Shown in pieces: positions 1 to 11,371 of a stretch of 64,000 nucleotides of DNA. The notes beneath the pieces were generated by a model that had not been told where the DNA came from, did no database searches, and saw only the letters and a program-made list of their open reading frames with translations. Each line of letters starts with the position of its first letter. Position 1 is the stretch's first letter. Source of the stretch: Salticus scenicus (taxonomy: Eukaryota > Arthropoda > Arachnida > Araneae > Salticidae); assembly GCA_963930645.1 (NCBI GenBank), contig OZ005651.1:331905527-331969526 (forward strand), written 5' to 3'. Made by a program: the position numbers and the translations under genes.

Positions 1-1146
1 GTCACAACAGCTTTCAAAAAAGCAGATTATGTCTACAGTATGTATAACTACAAGAAAGGGGATGGGGTTCAATGACATCTATAAATACATGATCAAATCT
101 TTTGACTAGTATTTTAATATTATGTACAGGACTGTTGGTATGGCAGTACATTTCAGATCTCTGACAAGGTATACACATCTATGCTCAAACTGTGACATCT
201 TTTTTAATTACAGGTCATACGAAATGGGATGTTAGAAGTTTTACTATAGCCTTTATACCTGGATGAACTAAATTATGGAGAATGTTAAAAGTGGTTTTCC
301 CAAATTCTAAAAGAAAGTACAGACAGACATTTTGAGCAGAAGTGTCATAAAGAAGTTGAACTTCTGGCCTAGGTACGGTCATTTTTTGAAATTTCAGAGC
401 AGTATACAACTTTATAAGGTCCTATAATTCCTCATCTGTGCTTTGGATTTGTGTCACAGCCGTATAGTCTAAAACATCTGGGAGTTCTAATGCCTCAATT
501 TTGACAACATGTCGGCTGTTATATTGTCGGAACCTTTTATAATTGAATATCGGTAATGTACTGACCAATAAAATCTAAATTACGTGATTGTCTGTAGAAT
601 CATTTGTCAGATTTTTCTAAAAAGGTGTATGTAAGTCGGCAATGATTTGTGAATATTGTGAACTGCCGGCCTTCAAACATATGCTTGAAATGTCGAATTG
701 CAGCATAAATCGCATACAGTTCTTGATCAAATGTAGACAATTTTTTCTGTGCTGGAGACAGTTTTGATGACAAAAATGACAATGGTTTGATAATGTATCC
801 GTTTTTAGGTCTCGTAATTTGACTGAGTGAAGCTCCCATCGCCGTTTCACTAGCATCTGTGAAAAGTGTTATATGGGTTCCGGGATCTGGGTGAGCCAAG
901 GTTGTTGCCTCGGCAAGCTGCTTTTCATATGTCTCAAAGGCTAACTTTTGAGCTTCCATACATTCAATCGTATTATTACGATTACCGGTTTTACCTTTTA
1001 GCATAGCATTAAAAGGAGCTTGGACATGAGTGGCATTTTTTACATTCCTTCAATAATAATTTAATAACCCCACAAACCGCTGAAGTTCTTTTACAGTTTT
1101 GGGTAAAGTATACTTTAAAATGGGCTTTATGCACTCTGGTTGTGGT
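1..1146 (-). pseudogene. Ty3/gypsy pol relic (RT end, RNase H, integrase)
   Basis: Reading the minus strand from 1146 down, the first stretch matches the RT connection region of Ty3/gypsy Pol (RFVGLLNYY). An RNase H domain follows, with LFTDASETAMGASL and the typical FDQELYAIYAAIRHFK block, then a linker containing FIGQYITDI. The integrase starts with a zinc-binding segment (LHNLVHPGIKAIVKLLTSHFV, then MCIPCQR) and reaches the start of the catalytic core (RFDHVFIDV) at the window edge. Several stops and frameshifts interrupt it, so it is dead. No LTR is visible; the element continues to the left of the window. In life it made DNA copies of the element RNA and inserted them. The family call is firm; the clade is not. 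Confidence 0.85.
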
Positions 1147-1217
1147 TTAATTCAATCTTTGTTTACTATATTAACAATATTAAGGTTTATTTGTCTTTTT
1201 GTCTGAGGGCCCCAAGC

Positions 1218-2003
1218 CAGGGTTGGCAAAAAACCAGGTTTTTTTAGGCTTTTGCTTGAATACATTTGCATTGCAAATGTTAAATATGTTATTTAGCATA
1301 TTAGTTGTAATACACCTAATTATATTAAAATACTAATTATTAGTAATTAATCTAATATTTATCTTAGAAGTAAAAATTGGTTTGATTCTAATATTAAAAA
1401 AATAGTGTTAATAAGTAAGAGTAAGGTATATTTTATTCTAATGTATGATTATTCAAAATAAATATTCTTAATGACACTGATAAAATAAAAGAATTTAAAT
1501 TCTTAAGTACAATATATATCATTTAATTTTTTTTTATTATTATTATAAAAATAAGTTGCACTGCTTTTTCCTTTTTTTTTTAGTTTTTTGATAGTTGAAA
1601 CTGTTATAGAAGAAAATTTTATTAGATTTATAATTATATTGCTACTAAAATTAAAATAAAATTATTATAAAGTTTTAAAACTAACCAATTTAATTAGTTA
1701 AATATTGATTCTGAACAACATTTATGTCTAATGTTAAACAAAATCTCATTCGGTTTTACAGGAAAAGGAAAATTGAACCAATTATAGAAGATAAACTTGC
1801 TTTTATTATATTTATAACTGTAGTTACTTTTTATGTTTAATACTATTTTCTAGAAAATAATGGGTTTTTTCTTAAAAGGTAAGGTGTTTTCTATACTTTA
1901 TAGACGAGATTTGTAAATTATAAATAATTTTTAGCAAAATCCCACTTATTTGCAAAAACCCAGTGGGTTTTTGTTGGTGGGCCTGCCCAGTTTATCAACC
2001 CCG
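1218..2003. mobile_element. Non-autonomous hAT-like element
   Basis: It starts CAGGGTTGGC and ends ATCAACCCCG, an imperfect terminal inverted repeat. Flanks CCCCAAGC (1210-1217) and TCCCGAGC (2004-2011) agree at 6 of 8 positions, as expected for an aged 8-bp hAT duplication. The interior is very A+T-rich and has no open frame. The same CAGGGTTGG end occurs at 21607-22915 and, as a lone end, at 35349-35357. Confidence 0.6.
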
Positions 2004-2011
2004 TCCCGAGC

Positions 2012-2122
2012 ACATACTCTAAATACCCCACCTTAAATCAGTCCCTGCATACAAAAGCTATTAGTAAAAGTCCTACAGAGAAAAACTGTCACGCAAAATC
2101 TCCTACTTTTTGGATGAGAATC

Positions 2123-2154
<32 letters not shown>

Positions 2155-3004
2155 CTTTGAAAGTTGTTATCGCTGTAGCTCTAACAAACAAAAGATAAAA
2201 AATAAAAAGACTGAAAAATAAACTCTCAAATCACAAAATCGCCAACATGCCGATCATCAGATGATTTTTTTCTTTGTTCTTCTCCCCTGTGCAAAAGCAC
2301 TAGAGGACTTTTACGAAAGAAATTTATTGCAGATGCAAGACAATTATTTGACATCCCTTCTCTCTCTATTAGAAAAGCCTAAAAATAATCAGTATTCATG
2401 TTGCCATCAGTATCATGCCATCTTTTAAGTAAGAGCACTTTTAAAATGGAGGTGGCACTATCTTGTGTTTTAATATACTGAGTGGTTCATCTAAAATTTT
2501 CTAGACCGAATATATAATAAAGTGGAATTCTGAACCAGAATTCCTTTTGATTTCATATATTTTTCCTTAGTGTGTTTCTCTTTGCACAAAATGATTGTTT
2601 CCTGGTTATTCAAAAATTTCTATGGAATCTAAAATTAACCAAAAATATTTCCTTCCCAAACTTTTTGGATAGCCTGGATTCTACTGAATAAAATGCTCTG
2701 CCAGTAAGTTAAGATATGTATTTTAATAAACAATTGAATAAAAATCATAAATACCTAAAAGTGAAAAGATAAGAAGTTACATATAATAAATAATTTAAAT
2801 GCATAAAATACCTTAAAATCAAAAATGATTAGAAAACCATTGCTATAGTTATTAATAAAAAATTCATGTTTCTTTTTTTTTCAAATGTGTATCAAGCAGA
2901 TCAAAAACTCCCATTATTCTCTGATCTATAAAAAGGAATTAACAACTCTTTTATTTATTTATTTATTTATTTTTTTTTTTTAATGATCAGTAATAAAAAG
3001 TACC
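2012..3004. other. A+T-rich stretch without a gene
   Basis: No open frame or transposon end was recognised. A poly(A) run lies at about 2132-2153. The repeated TTTATTTATT tract at about 2951-2972 reads as overlapping AATAAA motifs on the minus strand, just past the last exon of the minus-strand gene, and could supply its polyadenylation signal. Confidence 0.5.
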
Positions 3005-3102
3005 TCACAGAAATTTTAAATCACAAACAATATCCTCACCAATTAAATGCGATTTCCATGCATCCAACTTATCCTGAATTAATGATTTCCCTTGCACAAG
3101 AT
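3005..3102 (-). CDS. Probable terminal coding exon of the acidic-protein gene
   Basis: On the minus strand a pyrimidine-rich acceptor (TTTTTTACAG) precedes an open frame of about 32 codons ending in TGA at 3007-3005. It contains the peptide SLIQDKLDAWKSHLIGEDI. The first two bases complete a codon begun at the end of the 3190-3247 exon, giving Asp. Overlapping AATAAA motifs lie some 35-55 bases downstream. An alternative donor (GTGAGG) sits inside the exon, so it might be internal rather than terminal. No domain recognised. It probably belongs to the gene with the large exon at 11372-12812, because the phases agree and the strand is the same; that link is inference. Confidence 0.5.
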
Positions 3103-3189
3103 CTGTAAAAAACAATAATAATCAATATTAATAATTTGACACAAAAAGACCAGCAGGATAAAAAATGTTAATTTAAAGCTTTCACTTAC

Positions 3190-3247
3190 CATCACTGTCT
3201 TTAATGCAAGACTTATACATCCTGGATTTTGAAGGAATAGTTTCTTT
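3190..3247 (-). CDS. Short internal coding exon
   Basis: A 58-nt exon bounded on the minus strand by acceptor TATTTTTAG and a strong donor GTAAGTG. It reads 19 codons starting KETIPSKSRMYK and leaves one base over, which joins in frame with the exon at 3005-3102. It starts in phase 0, the phase in which the 11372-12812 exon ends. It is separated from the next exon by an 87-bp intron. No function can be assigned. Confidence 0.5.
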
Positions 3248-3249
3248 CT

Positions 3250-3506
3250 AAAAATATATAATTAATGCATCAGATTTTTCTGGTGTATCTTTTTAAAATA
3301 AAATGTTGCAGTAATACTGATTTATTATAACCCATTAATTTTATAATCTGAAAAAATTAACTGCAATACAATACAACAAAAAATAAAATAAAATAAAATA
3401 AAATAAATAAATAAAAAGTTTTTTCTTTTTTATATGATTTCAAGCATGTAACACCTTTAAAAAAAAAAAAAAAAAAAAAAAATTATTTATTTATTTACTA
3501 GAATAC

Positions 3507-3537
<31 letters not shown>

Positions 3538-3670
3538 ATGAAGTAAAAATAATAGAGAATGTGTTTTAAAATCATAATTTATTGTTTTTAAACTTGAATT
3601 TTCCTTTTCTCGAATATTCAGACAAAAATATATACCTGCCTATTCATTTTTTTTTATATTATTATTATTA
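3250..3670. repeat. Simple-sequence-rich stretch
   Basis: It contains an AAAAT-type microsatellite at about 3381-3412, poly(A) runs at about 3459-3481 and 3508-3534, and an ATT run just before 3671. No gene seen. Confidence 0.7.
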
Positions 3671-3674
3671 TTAA

Positions 3675-3910
3675 CCCCTTGAACTGAAATGACGAGTCGA
3701 GCTCGTCATGAATTTCACGACACTAATTATGTTCTTATATGTATATATAACAGTAAACATTCATATAAATGTGTGAAAAATATTATTTTTAATAATAAAT
3801 TATTTGAGCAACAAAACTAAGTTTCTATACCAATCCCTCTTTTTAAAACTAAGAAAATTAAATTGTCTGCATGAGCAGTGCTGACTGAAAATAAATTGCA
3901 GTTCAAGTGG
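3675..3910. mobile_element. piggyBac-like MITE, copy 1
   Basis: The 236-bp interval is flanked by TTAA at 3671-3674 and 3911-3914, the piggyBac target duplication. The ends are CCCCTTGAACTG and CAGTTCAAGTGG, inverted with one offset. A near-palindrome (GACGAGTCGAGCTCGTC) lies just inside the left end. It has no coding capacity. Confidence 0.65.
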
Positions 3911-3914
3911 TTAA

Positions 3915-4670
3915 AGATCAAAATTAGAGGAAACGAGGTGAGAAAATTGCAAACTTATTGACAAAGGGTGAATCACCAAAGGATTTAAGAGGTGTGATCT
4001 ACAATGTGAATGCTACAGACTCTCAAACCTGCTCATTGATTCATGAGCATATTCAGTCCTTCCCTTTAAAAGAGTCACAACACAATATTATTGAAGGCTC
4101 ATGAAGTACCGAGCGTCAAAGCTCAAAGTCAAAACAATGCATGATTTATTTTTGAAAAGATATCCACATCTTCAAGGCAAAGTGAAGTATCACTTCTATT
4201 GGGATTACTTTCCTAAGAATTGACTTTGGATATCTCCCCAGATACACGCGCTACGTGTAAAGAGCTAAACAATAAAATTAAGCATCCCTCATTAAATAAA
4301 ACTTCAAAACGAGTTGCTGTGTTCGAATTAATTGTACACAAAAGAAGAAGCTAGAAGTTTTACAACCCTCTGAAAGAAATTGCTGCTTCTTCCCAAACTT
4401 AGGGCAGCAAAGTTTTGGGTCTGCATTTTGACTTTATGGCAAGTTTTGATTGCCTAAAATACCCATTCAGGATCTTTATTACTATCAACAGCTTGGTATG
4501 AACAACTTCAGTATTCGTAATTCGCGTGACAATACCATGATAAGTTATGCTTATCATGAAGGAATTGTAAGAAAATATCCTGATGATGTACACAGACAAA
4601 AAATAGGGTTCTTTTGCTGCCCATCACAAAATTCAAATTCATCAACAGCCTTTTTAAAAGATTTAGTTTT
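3915..4670 (+). pseudogene. Decayed multicopy arthropod gene family
   Basis: Pieces of a protein can be read in shifting plus-strand frames. One contains MHDLFLKRYPHLQGKVKYHF, another a basic stretch around IVHKRR. At 4450-4674 there is an open frame with PKIPIQDLYYYQQL and YAYHEGIVRKYPDDV. From memory, this pattern belongs to a large arthropod family of unannotated, probably transposon-derived proteins in which a tyrosine-rich segment precedes a YHEG motif. The catalytic SDN-type motif expected further on is not seen. Numerous stops make it a pseudogene. It directly follows the TTAA of the piggyBac-like MITE. Family membership is recalled, not searched. Confidence 0.5.
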
Positions 4671-4679
4671 ATAAAACTA

Positions 4680-4709
4680 ATCTTTTAATGAAATTTTTCC
4701 CATGTTTTC

Positions 4710-4742
<33 letters not shown>

Positions 4743-5460
4743 GAATACCTATATTTGATTCAATGAAACACTTTTAACTTGATAATAAACATTTAAATAA
4801 ATCAACTGATTTTTTTTCCCCATAAAAATGGGCTCCAAAAATTAAAACATGGATCAACACCTGTCATGTAAGTAGTGTAGAATGCAGGCAGTAATAACTT
4901 TGTTTTGTGTTCCGAAATAAGTTTTCAAACCATGAATGAATGTTAGTATCAATATTATAACAAAAATCTTAAAACAGATTTTTTGCATACTTTTTTACCT
5001 TACCCATTACTATATAATTAACTGTAATATGAAAATTGTACATGGAAAGGTTAAAATATTTTGCTTTTGTTACTAGTTTTAATTTTACATAAAATAACTT
5101 AATAATAATTAAAAAAAAAAAAAAACTGTGATAAAATACTGAATAGAATGAAATAAGAGTTTATGTTACTTTTATTTCTCAGTTTTAGACCAAACCAAAC
5201 ATTAAGAATATGAAGATCATTTTATTTTTTATTAATTATAATTAATTACTATTATTTTGTAATAAGTTTTCATTTAGTCTAAAACTGTTCTCTTTAGAAA
5301 TAAAATTTAAAATTCAAACCCAATAGAGTTTAATAATCAAAAAAAAAAAAAAAAAAAATCCATTTGGGTTAGGTTAAAAAAAAAAAAAAAAACTAGGTTT
5401 TTCAAAACCCTGAAACCAAGTTTTCTTGAAATCTGTTGAAAAGTTCTATTGCAAATTTTT
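4680..5460. other. A+T-rich stretch without a gene
   Basis: Only poly(T) at about 4710-4740 and poly(A) at about 5110-5124, 5339-5358 and 5374-5391 stand out. No exon or transposon terminus was recognised. Confidence 0.5.
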
Positions 5461-5469
5461 AATGGATGA

Positions 5470-6180
5470 AGAACAGGTTAAAATGTTAGACACCCCTCTC
5501 TTATCCCTTTAAATTTTTAATTTCAGATGATTCTCATATTTTACTCTAATCAGGGCCTAAGAGGAGACATTTTACTAAATTTCACTCTTCTACAGGAAAT
5601 CACTGTGATTTTCCTCATGTGAAGAATGGGTAGAAATGCTAGACACCTCTTTCACACCCTTGAGGGTTAAATTTCATAAGATTCTAATCTTACTTTAATT
5701 AGGACCTAAGAAGAAACATTTTGTTAAATTTGAAGTTTTTATTGGCAACCATTGTGATTTTCCACATGCGAAGAGTAGGTAGAACTGTTAGATTCCCCCT
5801 TTCTCTCCTTTATGCATACTTGCCAACATTCTAATTAATATTCTGTAGTATTGTTAGTCCCGTCCTTTTTTTCACACAATTTTTTAGAGTAATAGTCTCC
5901 AAATGCAATTACAATGAAATAAAAAGAAAAATACTCTAAAAAGATACTGGTGTGAAAAAGAAGGCGGGGTTAACAATACTATAGAATATTAATTAGTATG
6001 TTGGCAAGTATATTTAATAAATAAATTTTAGAAAATTCTTATCATTTACTTAATTAGGGCCTAAGAGAAGACATTTTGCTAAACTTCAAGCTTTTAATGG
6101 GAAACACAACAAAGATATGGTAAACTTCAACTTCCCTTTTCAACCCTTTAAGAGTAAAATTCCATTAAATCTGTTTAAAG
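5470..6180. repeat. Tandem array of a roughly 150-170-bp unit
   Basis: The phrase GGGCCTAAGAGGAGACATTT recurs, with changes, near 5553, 5703 and 6056. Each copy is followed by a run similar to CACTGTGATTTTCC and then by 'aggtagaa.tg.tagac.cc'. About four diverged units are visible. The third is interrupted by the MITE at 5819-6008. Confidence 0.65.
5819..6008. mobile_element. Palindromic Tc1/mariner-type MITE
   Basis: A 190-bp element with long inverted ends: CTTGCCAACATTCTAATTAA at the left and the near-exact reverse complement at the right. It is flanked by TA at 5817-5818 and 6009-6010. Most of the element folds on itself. No coding capacity. Confidence 0.75.
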
Positions 6181-6765
6181 TGAGCCCCTACATCAGGAAA
6201 AGAACCAACTGCCCAAACAGCATTTTTTTTAGCTTTAGTGATTTGGACTCGACATTCGTGGATGAATGAGTGAATCAGTGATATTTTGTCTCCATATAAT
6301 AGAGATATAAGAAGGCTTTTCTATGTTACAGACAAATACTTTATTCATCTGAATAACAAATACAAGCTTTTTTCTTACAACAACAACATTTTTTTTTTTT
6401 TTCTGAGAGTGTTACCATTTGAGAGTAATGTTTGACAAATGAATTATTTCTTAAATAATTCATTTGTAACAAACAACACCAGTTAAAATTTTTTAGGCTT
6501 ATTAATACATATAGGAATCCAAAAAAAAATATATATATATATATATTATTATTATAAAAAGGATTCATTTACATATAGTGTCCGGCAAAGCCAGCTAGTT
6601 TTATATAAATATTTGTCTGGCAACAGAAGTAGATATAATTTTATTTTTTGCTAAACTCTTGATATTTCAAAATGGACAGTGCTCTTTGCTTTTGAACTGT
6701 ACAGAACTTTGATTGGTCAGATAGAGAAGAAAATAGTTGAGAAATTCACAGGGATACGAATTGTT
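6180..6765. other. Non-coding spacer
   Basis: No gene seen. It holds a poly(T) run near 6389, an inverted pair (GAATTATTTCTTAAATAATTC, about 6440-6460) and a short TA microsatellite at about 6530-6547. Confidence 0.5.
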
Positions 6766-8001
6766 GGGCAATTCTACCATAAATTTGACTTTTAAGTCCC
6801 TGAGGCATAACTTTTGAAATAATTCCAACTTCTATTTCTTTTTTCCCTATTAAACTGTAAATCTGATCATTATAGAAATATACAACAACATTTATTAAAT
6901 AAACTAATTAAAAAAATATATAATGAAACGTGTTGCTAAAAATTCCTTACTGTCCCTTGTCCCTAGTGTCAATTTTTCAGTTCTGAGCTCAAATTGATAA
7001 ATTTATTTAAGGAAAATTAGATCCATTTATATTTGTAATTGAACTGACATTTTTTAACAAAAGTAATTAATAATAACATTCAGATTTTGGATATTTTTAA
7101 TATTAATTACTCTTTTATAAACTTTGACCCTGGATTTTGGTATCCCTTACCGCCCCATAAGCTAAAGTGATGAAGAGAGAGACTAGATTGAGCCACTGTG
7201 CCTGTTCAATGATAAAAACAGACTGAAAAATACGTCTACATTTCTGTTAGCAGCAGCCATTTTGTCCTATACTGCTGTTGTGTGAAGAGCAAGCTAAAAC
7301 GACAAAGTAAAACCAGTTGGGTGGTTTTACCATCCCCAAGGCTTATTATAAAAATTCAGTAGGTAAGTTGAAATTTTTTAAGTTTTATACTTTAAGTGAA
7401 AGGTGCAAAAAATTCATGTTCTGTGTGTTTGTAGTTAGACCTAATATACTGAAAGCTTGGAATGTATGATAACTTTCCTTACTGTCCCTATTACATTTTA
7501 CTAATGAAAGGGATGGTAAGTTTTGCATTGAGGACAGTAGTGAAAATGCAAAAGAAAAGAGAAATGCAGAAAGTGAGAAAAGGCAACGGATGGCAGTACT
7601 GGCATTCCTTCAAAAAGATATCAACTCTTGCCTTGCATCTGACAGAAAAGATACAAAAACACAGACTAAAAAAAAAAAAAAAACAGATATGTAATCTTTG
7701 TGATACAATGACAAACTTGCATAAAAAATTTATTCAAAGCACAGGAATTAAACTGTCATATGCTTCATTTTGCAATTATAAACTATTTTGGTTTGTGAAG
7801 CCAAAAGTTAGTTTTCGAGATACATGTTTGTGCATAAAGCATGCTAACATGCAGTTTACATTACAGAGCTTTTGTTGATATAAAATAATCAGTTTTACTC
7901 AAACTTCAAATTTAGCAAACAATCTATGTTATGATAAAAATAATAAAGACTGCGTGTATGGAAACCGTAGCCGATGCAAAGTGAAGAATGTTAATTTTAA
8001 G

Positions 8002-8560
8002 CAGGGTTAGAAATAAGCAGTCGTTAGTCGCATTTTGCAACCAGTTTTTTCATTTTGACGCCTAGAATTCCAATCATAGGTGCCATATTTGACGCCTGGA
8101 TTTTTTCCTCATCATACCTAATAATTTTCCCAATCCCATCAGACTGTAAACAAGTCTATTTTAGTCAGTTGAACCTTATAAAAACTGATTTAAGAAATCA
8201 TATCTCTATGAAAGTAGTTGACGATTTGTTAATGATTAAATTAAACAGCCCTAAATTGGAAGATTTCTGCCCAGAAAAGGCTATTAAATTGTGGTGGAAT
8301 GATGTACCTTCTGGGCGAAGAATGAATTTGCGATTTTAAATATGTACGTTTAATATTGTCAATGTAATTACATTCATTACATAAATATTTTTTATATAAT
8401 CTTGCATATATTATTTACAAGTTGATGCTTTATTATTATTATTATTTTACTATACACATTTAATTATAGATGGCACCTAGATTTTTCATTTTGACGCCCA
8501 AAAAATTTAATCCAGGCGTCATTTTGACACCTAGTTTCAAAATTCTTATTTCTAACACTG
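8002..8560 (+). mobile_element. hAT internal-deletion derivative
   Basis: Ends CAGGGTTAGAAATAAG and CTTATTTCTAACACTG are inverted with one mismatch over 16 bp. Perfect 8-bp duplications ATTTTAAG lie at 7994-8001 and 8561-8568. The open frame 8055-8339 ends with a segment (LIKTDLRNHI, then LEDFCPEKAIKLWW) like the C-terminal dimerisation region of hAT transposases, with the rest of the transposase deleted. So the element derives from an autonomous hAT. Confidence 0.85.
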
Positions 8561-8568
8561 ATTTTAAG

Positions 8569-8864
8569 CAGGGCTTGAAAAATCTCAAAAAAATTACATG
8601 CCCAAATATCTTATTCAAATGCATATTAATAAAAACATCCACATATCTTATGAAAAGAATTTAACAACATATCTATATTGACATTGTTTATTTTAATTAA
8701 AGTAAAAGTCTTAGATAAGATGCTATATTTAAAATTATTTTTAGAAAGTTATTTTTGATTAAATATTTGCATGCCTAGCCAGGCATGTAAGAGAAAAAAG
8801 TACATGCCCAATCTGAATTTTTACATGCCCCGGGCATATCGGGCAATATAATTTTTGAGCCCTG
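8569..8864. mobile_element. Second hAT-like MITE at the same target
   Basis: The 296-bp element has ends CAGGGCTTGAAAAAT and ATTTTTGAGCCCTG, is unrelated inside to its neighbour, and is flanked by ATTTTAAG at 8561-8568 and again at 8865-8872. The left duplication is shared with the element at 8002-8560. No coding capacity. Confidence 0.85.
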
Positions 8865-9774
8865 ATTTTAAGTTAAGCAACATAGAAGAGCAACAAGATG
8901 CTATAACACACTACAAATGAATAACGAAAGATGAAGAAAAATTTGACCGTAAAAAGAATTTTATAAAAGTAAAAATTGTTGTCTAAGAGACAATACACAA
9001 TGTTTCATAAAAGATCTGATTGCTCATGCTAATACAGAAATACCACAGTTTTTTATTCATGAATTTAACGTATGGCACTAGTCTAGCACGTTAAAAAGAT
9101 TGAAGACGTCTTTAAAAGACAAAGCTTTTATAGTAATTGACTTTTCAGAAAACAATGAGTGCAAATACAATGCTGAAATACAAATTGCTCACTCAAAGTA
9201 GCGTTTTAAAAGCACAAGTTACAATACAATACACACTGGTGTAATGTATTATTCTGATATAGAAGTTATTGTAGACAACAGGAAAAATAAAAATCCTTCT
9301 CATGTAAAATGCATGCCATTTGAAACAATATCAGAAAGTCTCTATCATGATTCTAAAGCCATTTGGGCACATCTTATGCCAATTTTAGATATGGTGCAAA
9401 AGACATGGTCACATATCAATAGTTTTTCTTTTAAAAGTGATTGCTGAACAACACAGCACAAAAATAAAACAAATTTATACTTGCAAACATATTTTGCTAA
9501 AAAACTAGGATTTAAAGATGCCACATGGAACTTCACTGAACCAGGTCACGGCAAAAGTTCTGCCGATAGCATTGGAGGACAGTTTAAAAGAAAGCAGGGA
9601 CATTACTGATGTTCAGACTTCATAAGGTATTGGCAAATTCAGGACTTGCAGTTAAATTGTTCAAAATATTCAATAAAGATATTGAAGCTATTGGTGTAAA
9701 AGTTACACAAAATTTGAAACTAATACCAAATACAATGAAATTAAGACAAGTTATATGGAGTTATACATCTTCAA

Positions 9775-10251
9775 CAGTAGTGGCACCAGAAATTCCCCGA
9801 AGGGGGGACACCATCTCCCCGACAGGGGGACACTTCATAAAGAGAGTTTATTAAATGAGAATTTATCAAAAACTGCAATACTGTTGATAATATTACTGTT
9901 AATATTTGTACCATTCCATTTGTTAGTACTCTTCGTGGTTTTGGAGATCATCGTGTCACAGAAAGACATTTTCTAAAAATATCGTGATCAAAACATGTTC
10001 TGGACCTCTCAAAACGTGTATATTCATGGAAAACTGGAAGCTGAAAATTTTTATGAATCCAATACTTTCCTCTACTGAATGTAGAATGGAAAAACTGGAA
10101 TGCTCCAAATTTGTAAAAGGAAAGAAAAATGCTGCTAAAAGTAGAAAAACTGAAAATTTTGTATTTGTTCCCCCGAGATTTTAGGAGTATGCCCCAATGG
10201 GGGGTCGTGGAGGCCTGTGCCCCCCTGGCCCCCTAGCTGGCACCACCCCTG
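9775..10251. mobile_element. Third hAT-like insertion
   Basis: Perfect 8-bp duplications ATCTTCAA lie at 9767-9774 and 10252-10259. Ends CAGTAGTGGCACCAG and CTGGCACCACCCCTG are inverted with several changes. Both ends contain runs of G and C (CCCCGAAGGGGGG on the left, CCCCAATGGGGGG on the right). Removing it rejoins the host pseudogene. Confidence 0.8.
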
Positions 10252-10923
10252 ATCTTCAAATCCTCTTGGTCTCTGTACTCTTTCATGTTTTACTTGAGAA
10301 GAAGTACAATACAAACACTATCAATCAAACCTTACTGTCCTTCACTATAAAACATTTAGCAAATAGTTTTAAATTTGTTTACTAAAATAATTAATCAATT
10401 TTCCAGATACCCAGCATCTATATTTAAAAAATTATAATACTCTGAACCTACTGTCCATAGCTATATAGCTGTAAAGTTAAATAAATTAACACAAAATTGG
10501 AAAAATTGTTACATTGTGTCATTTATAGCAGTGTAGGAGAAAAATTCATTTCACAATAGTGTATATTTTGTGTTTACTACATTTTAGTATCATATAGTCA
10601 CACCCATTAAGCATAATAATTACAAGATTTACATAATATGAACCGTTACAGACTTTAAACATCATGGGGACAGTAAGGAAAATTGGATACAAAAGCTCAG
10701 TATATTTTGTCAGTTAAATAAAATCTCTTCATAAATGATCACTGCTGAATATTTTTTAGCAATTTTAAAACATTAATAAACATTTACACACACATTTTAT
10801 GTTACTTTCTTAAGTTTGGTTTATACTAATTTCATTGATCTGAAAGTTAAAATTATAGTAGAATTGCCCTGGTTATATTTTAAAAAAAATGCTCATAGTG
10901 ATTTTTTTATAATTATTATTTAA

Positions 10924-11204
10924 CACGTTCAGTGTCAACTGAACTTTCTGTTTAGGCCACGTCAACCACCGGTGGCTGACAGCGTAAAATATGATATAAA
11001 GCCACATCAACACCAGTAGCTGACAGTGTAAAAATATAAAACTAAAAAATTTACATTGTTTTAAGTAATTACTGAAAATTTATTTAAAATTACTTAATTT
11101 TTATTTAGTACAAGACATCATTAAGGCATTTTAATGGATTTTATCGAAGTAGCGAGCGTGGCATGATGGGGATTTCCTTAAGAATTAACGTGGCACTTAA
11201 CGAG
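10924..11204. mobile_element. piggyBac-like MITE, copy 2
   Basis: It is flanked by TTAA at 10920-10923 and 11205-11208. Ends CACGTTCAGTGTCA and TGGCACTTAACGAG are inverted with a few changes. Inside, two near-repeats (CAACCACCGGTGGCTGACAG and CAACACCAGTAGCTGACAG) sit about 40 bp apart. Its sequence differs from that of the 3675-3910 element. Confidence 0.6.
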
Positions 11205-11371
11205 TTAAGGATAGAGTAATTACTAAGAATATTGTTCAAATGGAAATTTTGAATATATTTAAATGCTTACTTAAATAAATAAATGGTTGAGTTTCGATTA
11301 CTGGGCAATATTAATGCATAAGTAATATCAATGAATAGATAGTATGCAATAAAGTTAAGTTTACTTCTTAC

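Larger units (their letters stand above)
7462..10345 (+). pseudogene. Transposase-like pseudogene of the 4.1-kb element
   Basis: After skipping three insertions, the plus strand gives fragments of one protein. They include an N-terminal cysteine-containing open stretch (7462-7878, with CNLCDTMTN and KVSFRDTCLCIKHANMQF), a segment with VIDFSENNECKYN (about 9130-9170), then YYSDIEVIVDN, AIWAHLMPILDMVQ and DATWNFTEPGHGKSSADSIGG (about 9516-9585). The tail after 10260 reads LGLCTLSCF. I recall this order from an unannotated arthropod/cnidarian multicopy family with conserved Asp and Glu in IDFSEN, SDG and HGKG contexts. That would fit a DDE-type nuclease, but this is inference. Many stops and shifts show it is inactive. 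Confidence 0.55.
6766..10869 (+). mobile_element. Old 4.1-kb DNA transposon, superfamily unassigned
   Basis: Left end GGGCAATTCTACCATAAA and the reverse complement of the right end (GGGCAATTCTACTATAAT) match over about 33 bp with a few changes. The flanks TTGTT (6761-6765) and TGGTT (10870-10874) could be a 5-bp duplication with one change. The interior carries a decayed transposase-like gene on the plus strand. The octamer TACTGTCC occurs at 6948, 7480, 10333 and 10449, and inverted at 10668-10675, so it is enriched near both ends. Three hAT-type elements have inserted into it. Confidence 0.6.

Noticed and set aside
3459..3534. Poly(A) tracts as possible LINE or processed-gene tails
   Set aside because: No adjacent LINE or cDNA-like sequence and no duplication; homopolymers are everywhere in this genome.
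10197..10385. Gly/Pro-rich short frame starting MGGRGG
   Set aside because: It is the G/C-run terminus of the hAT-like element at 9775-10251, not a gene.
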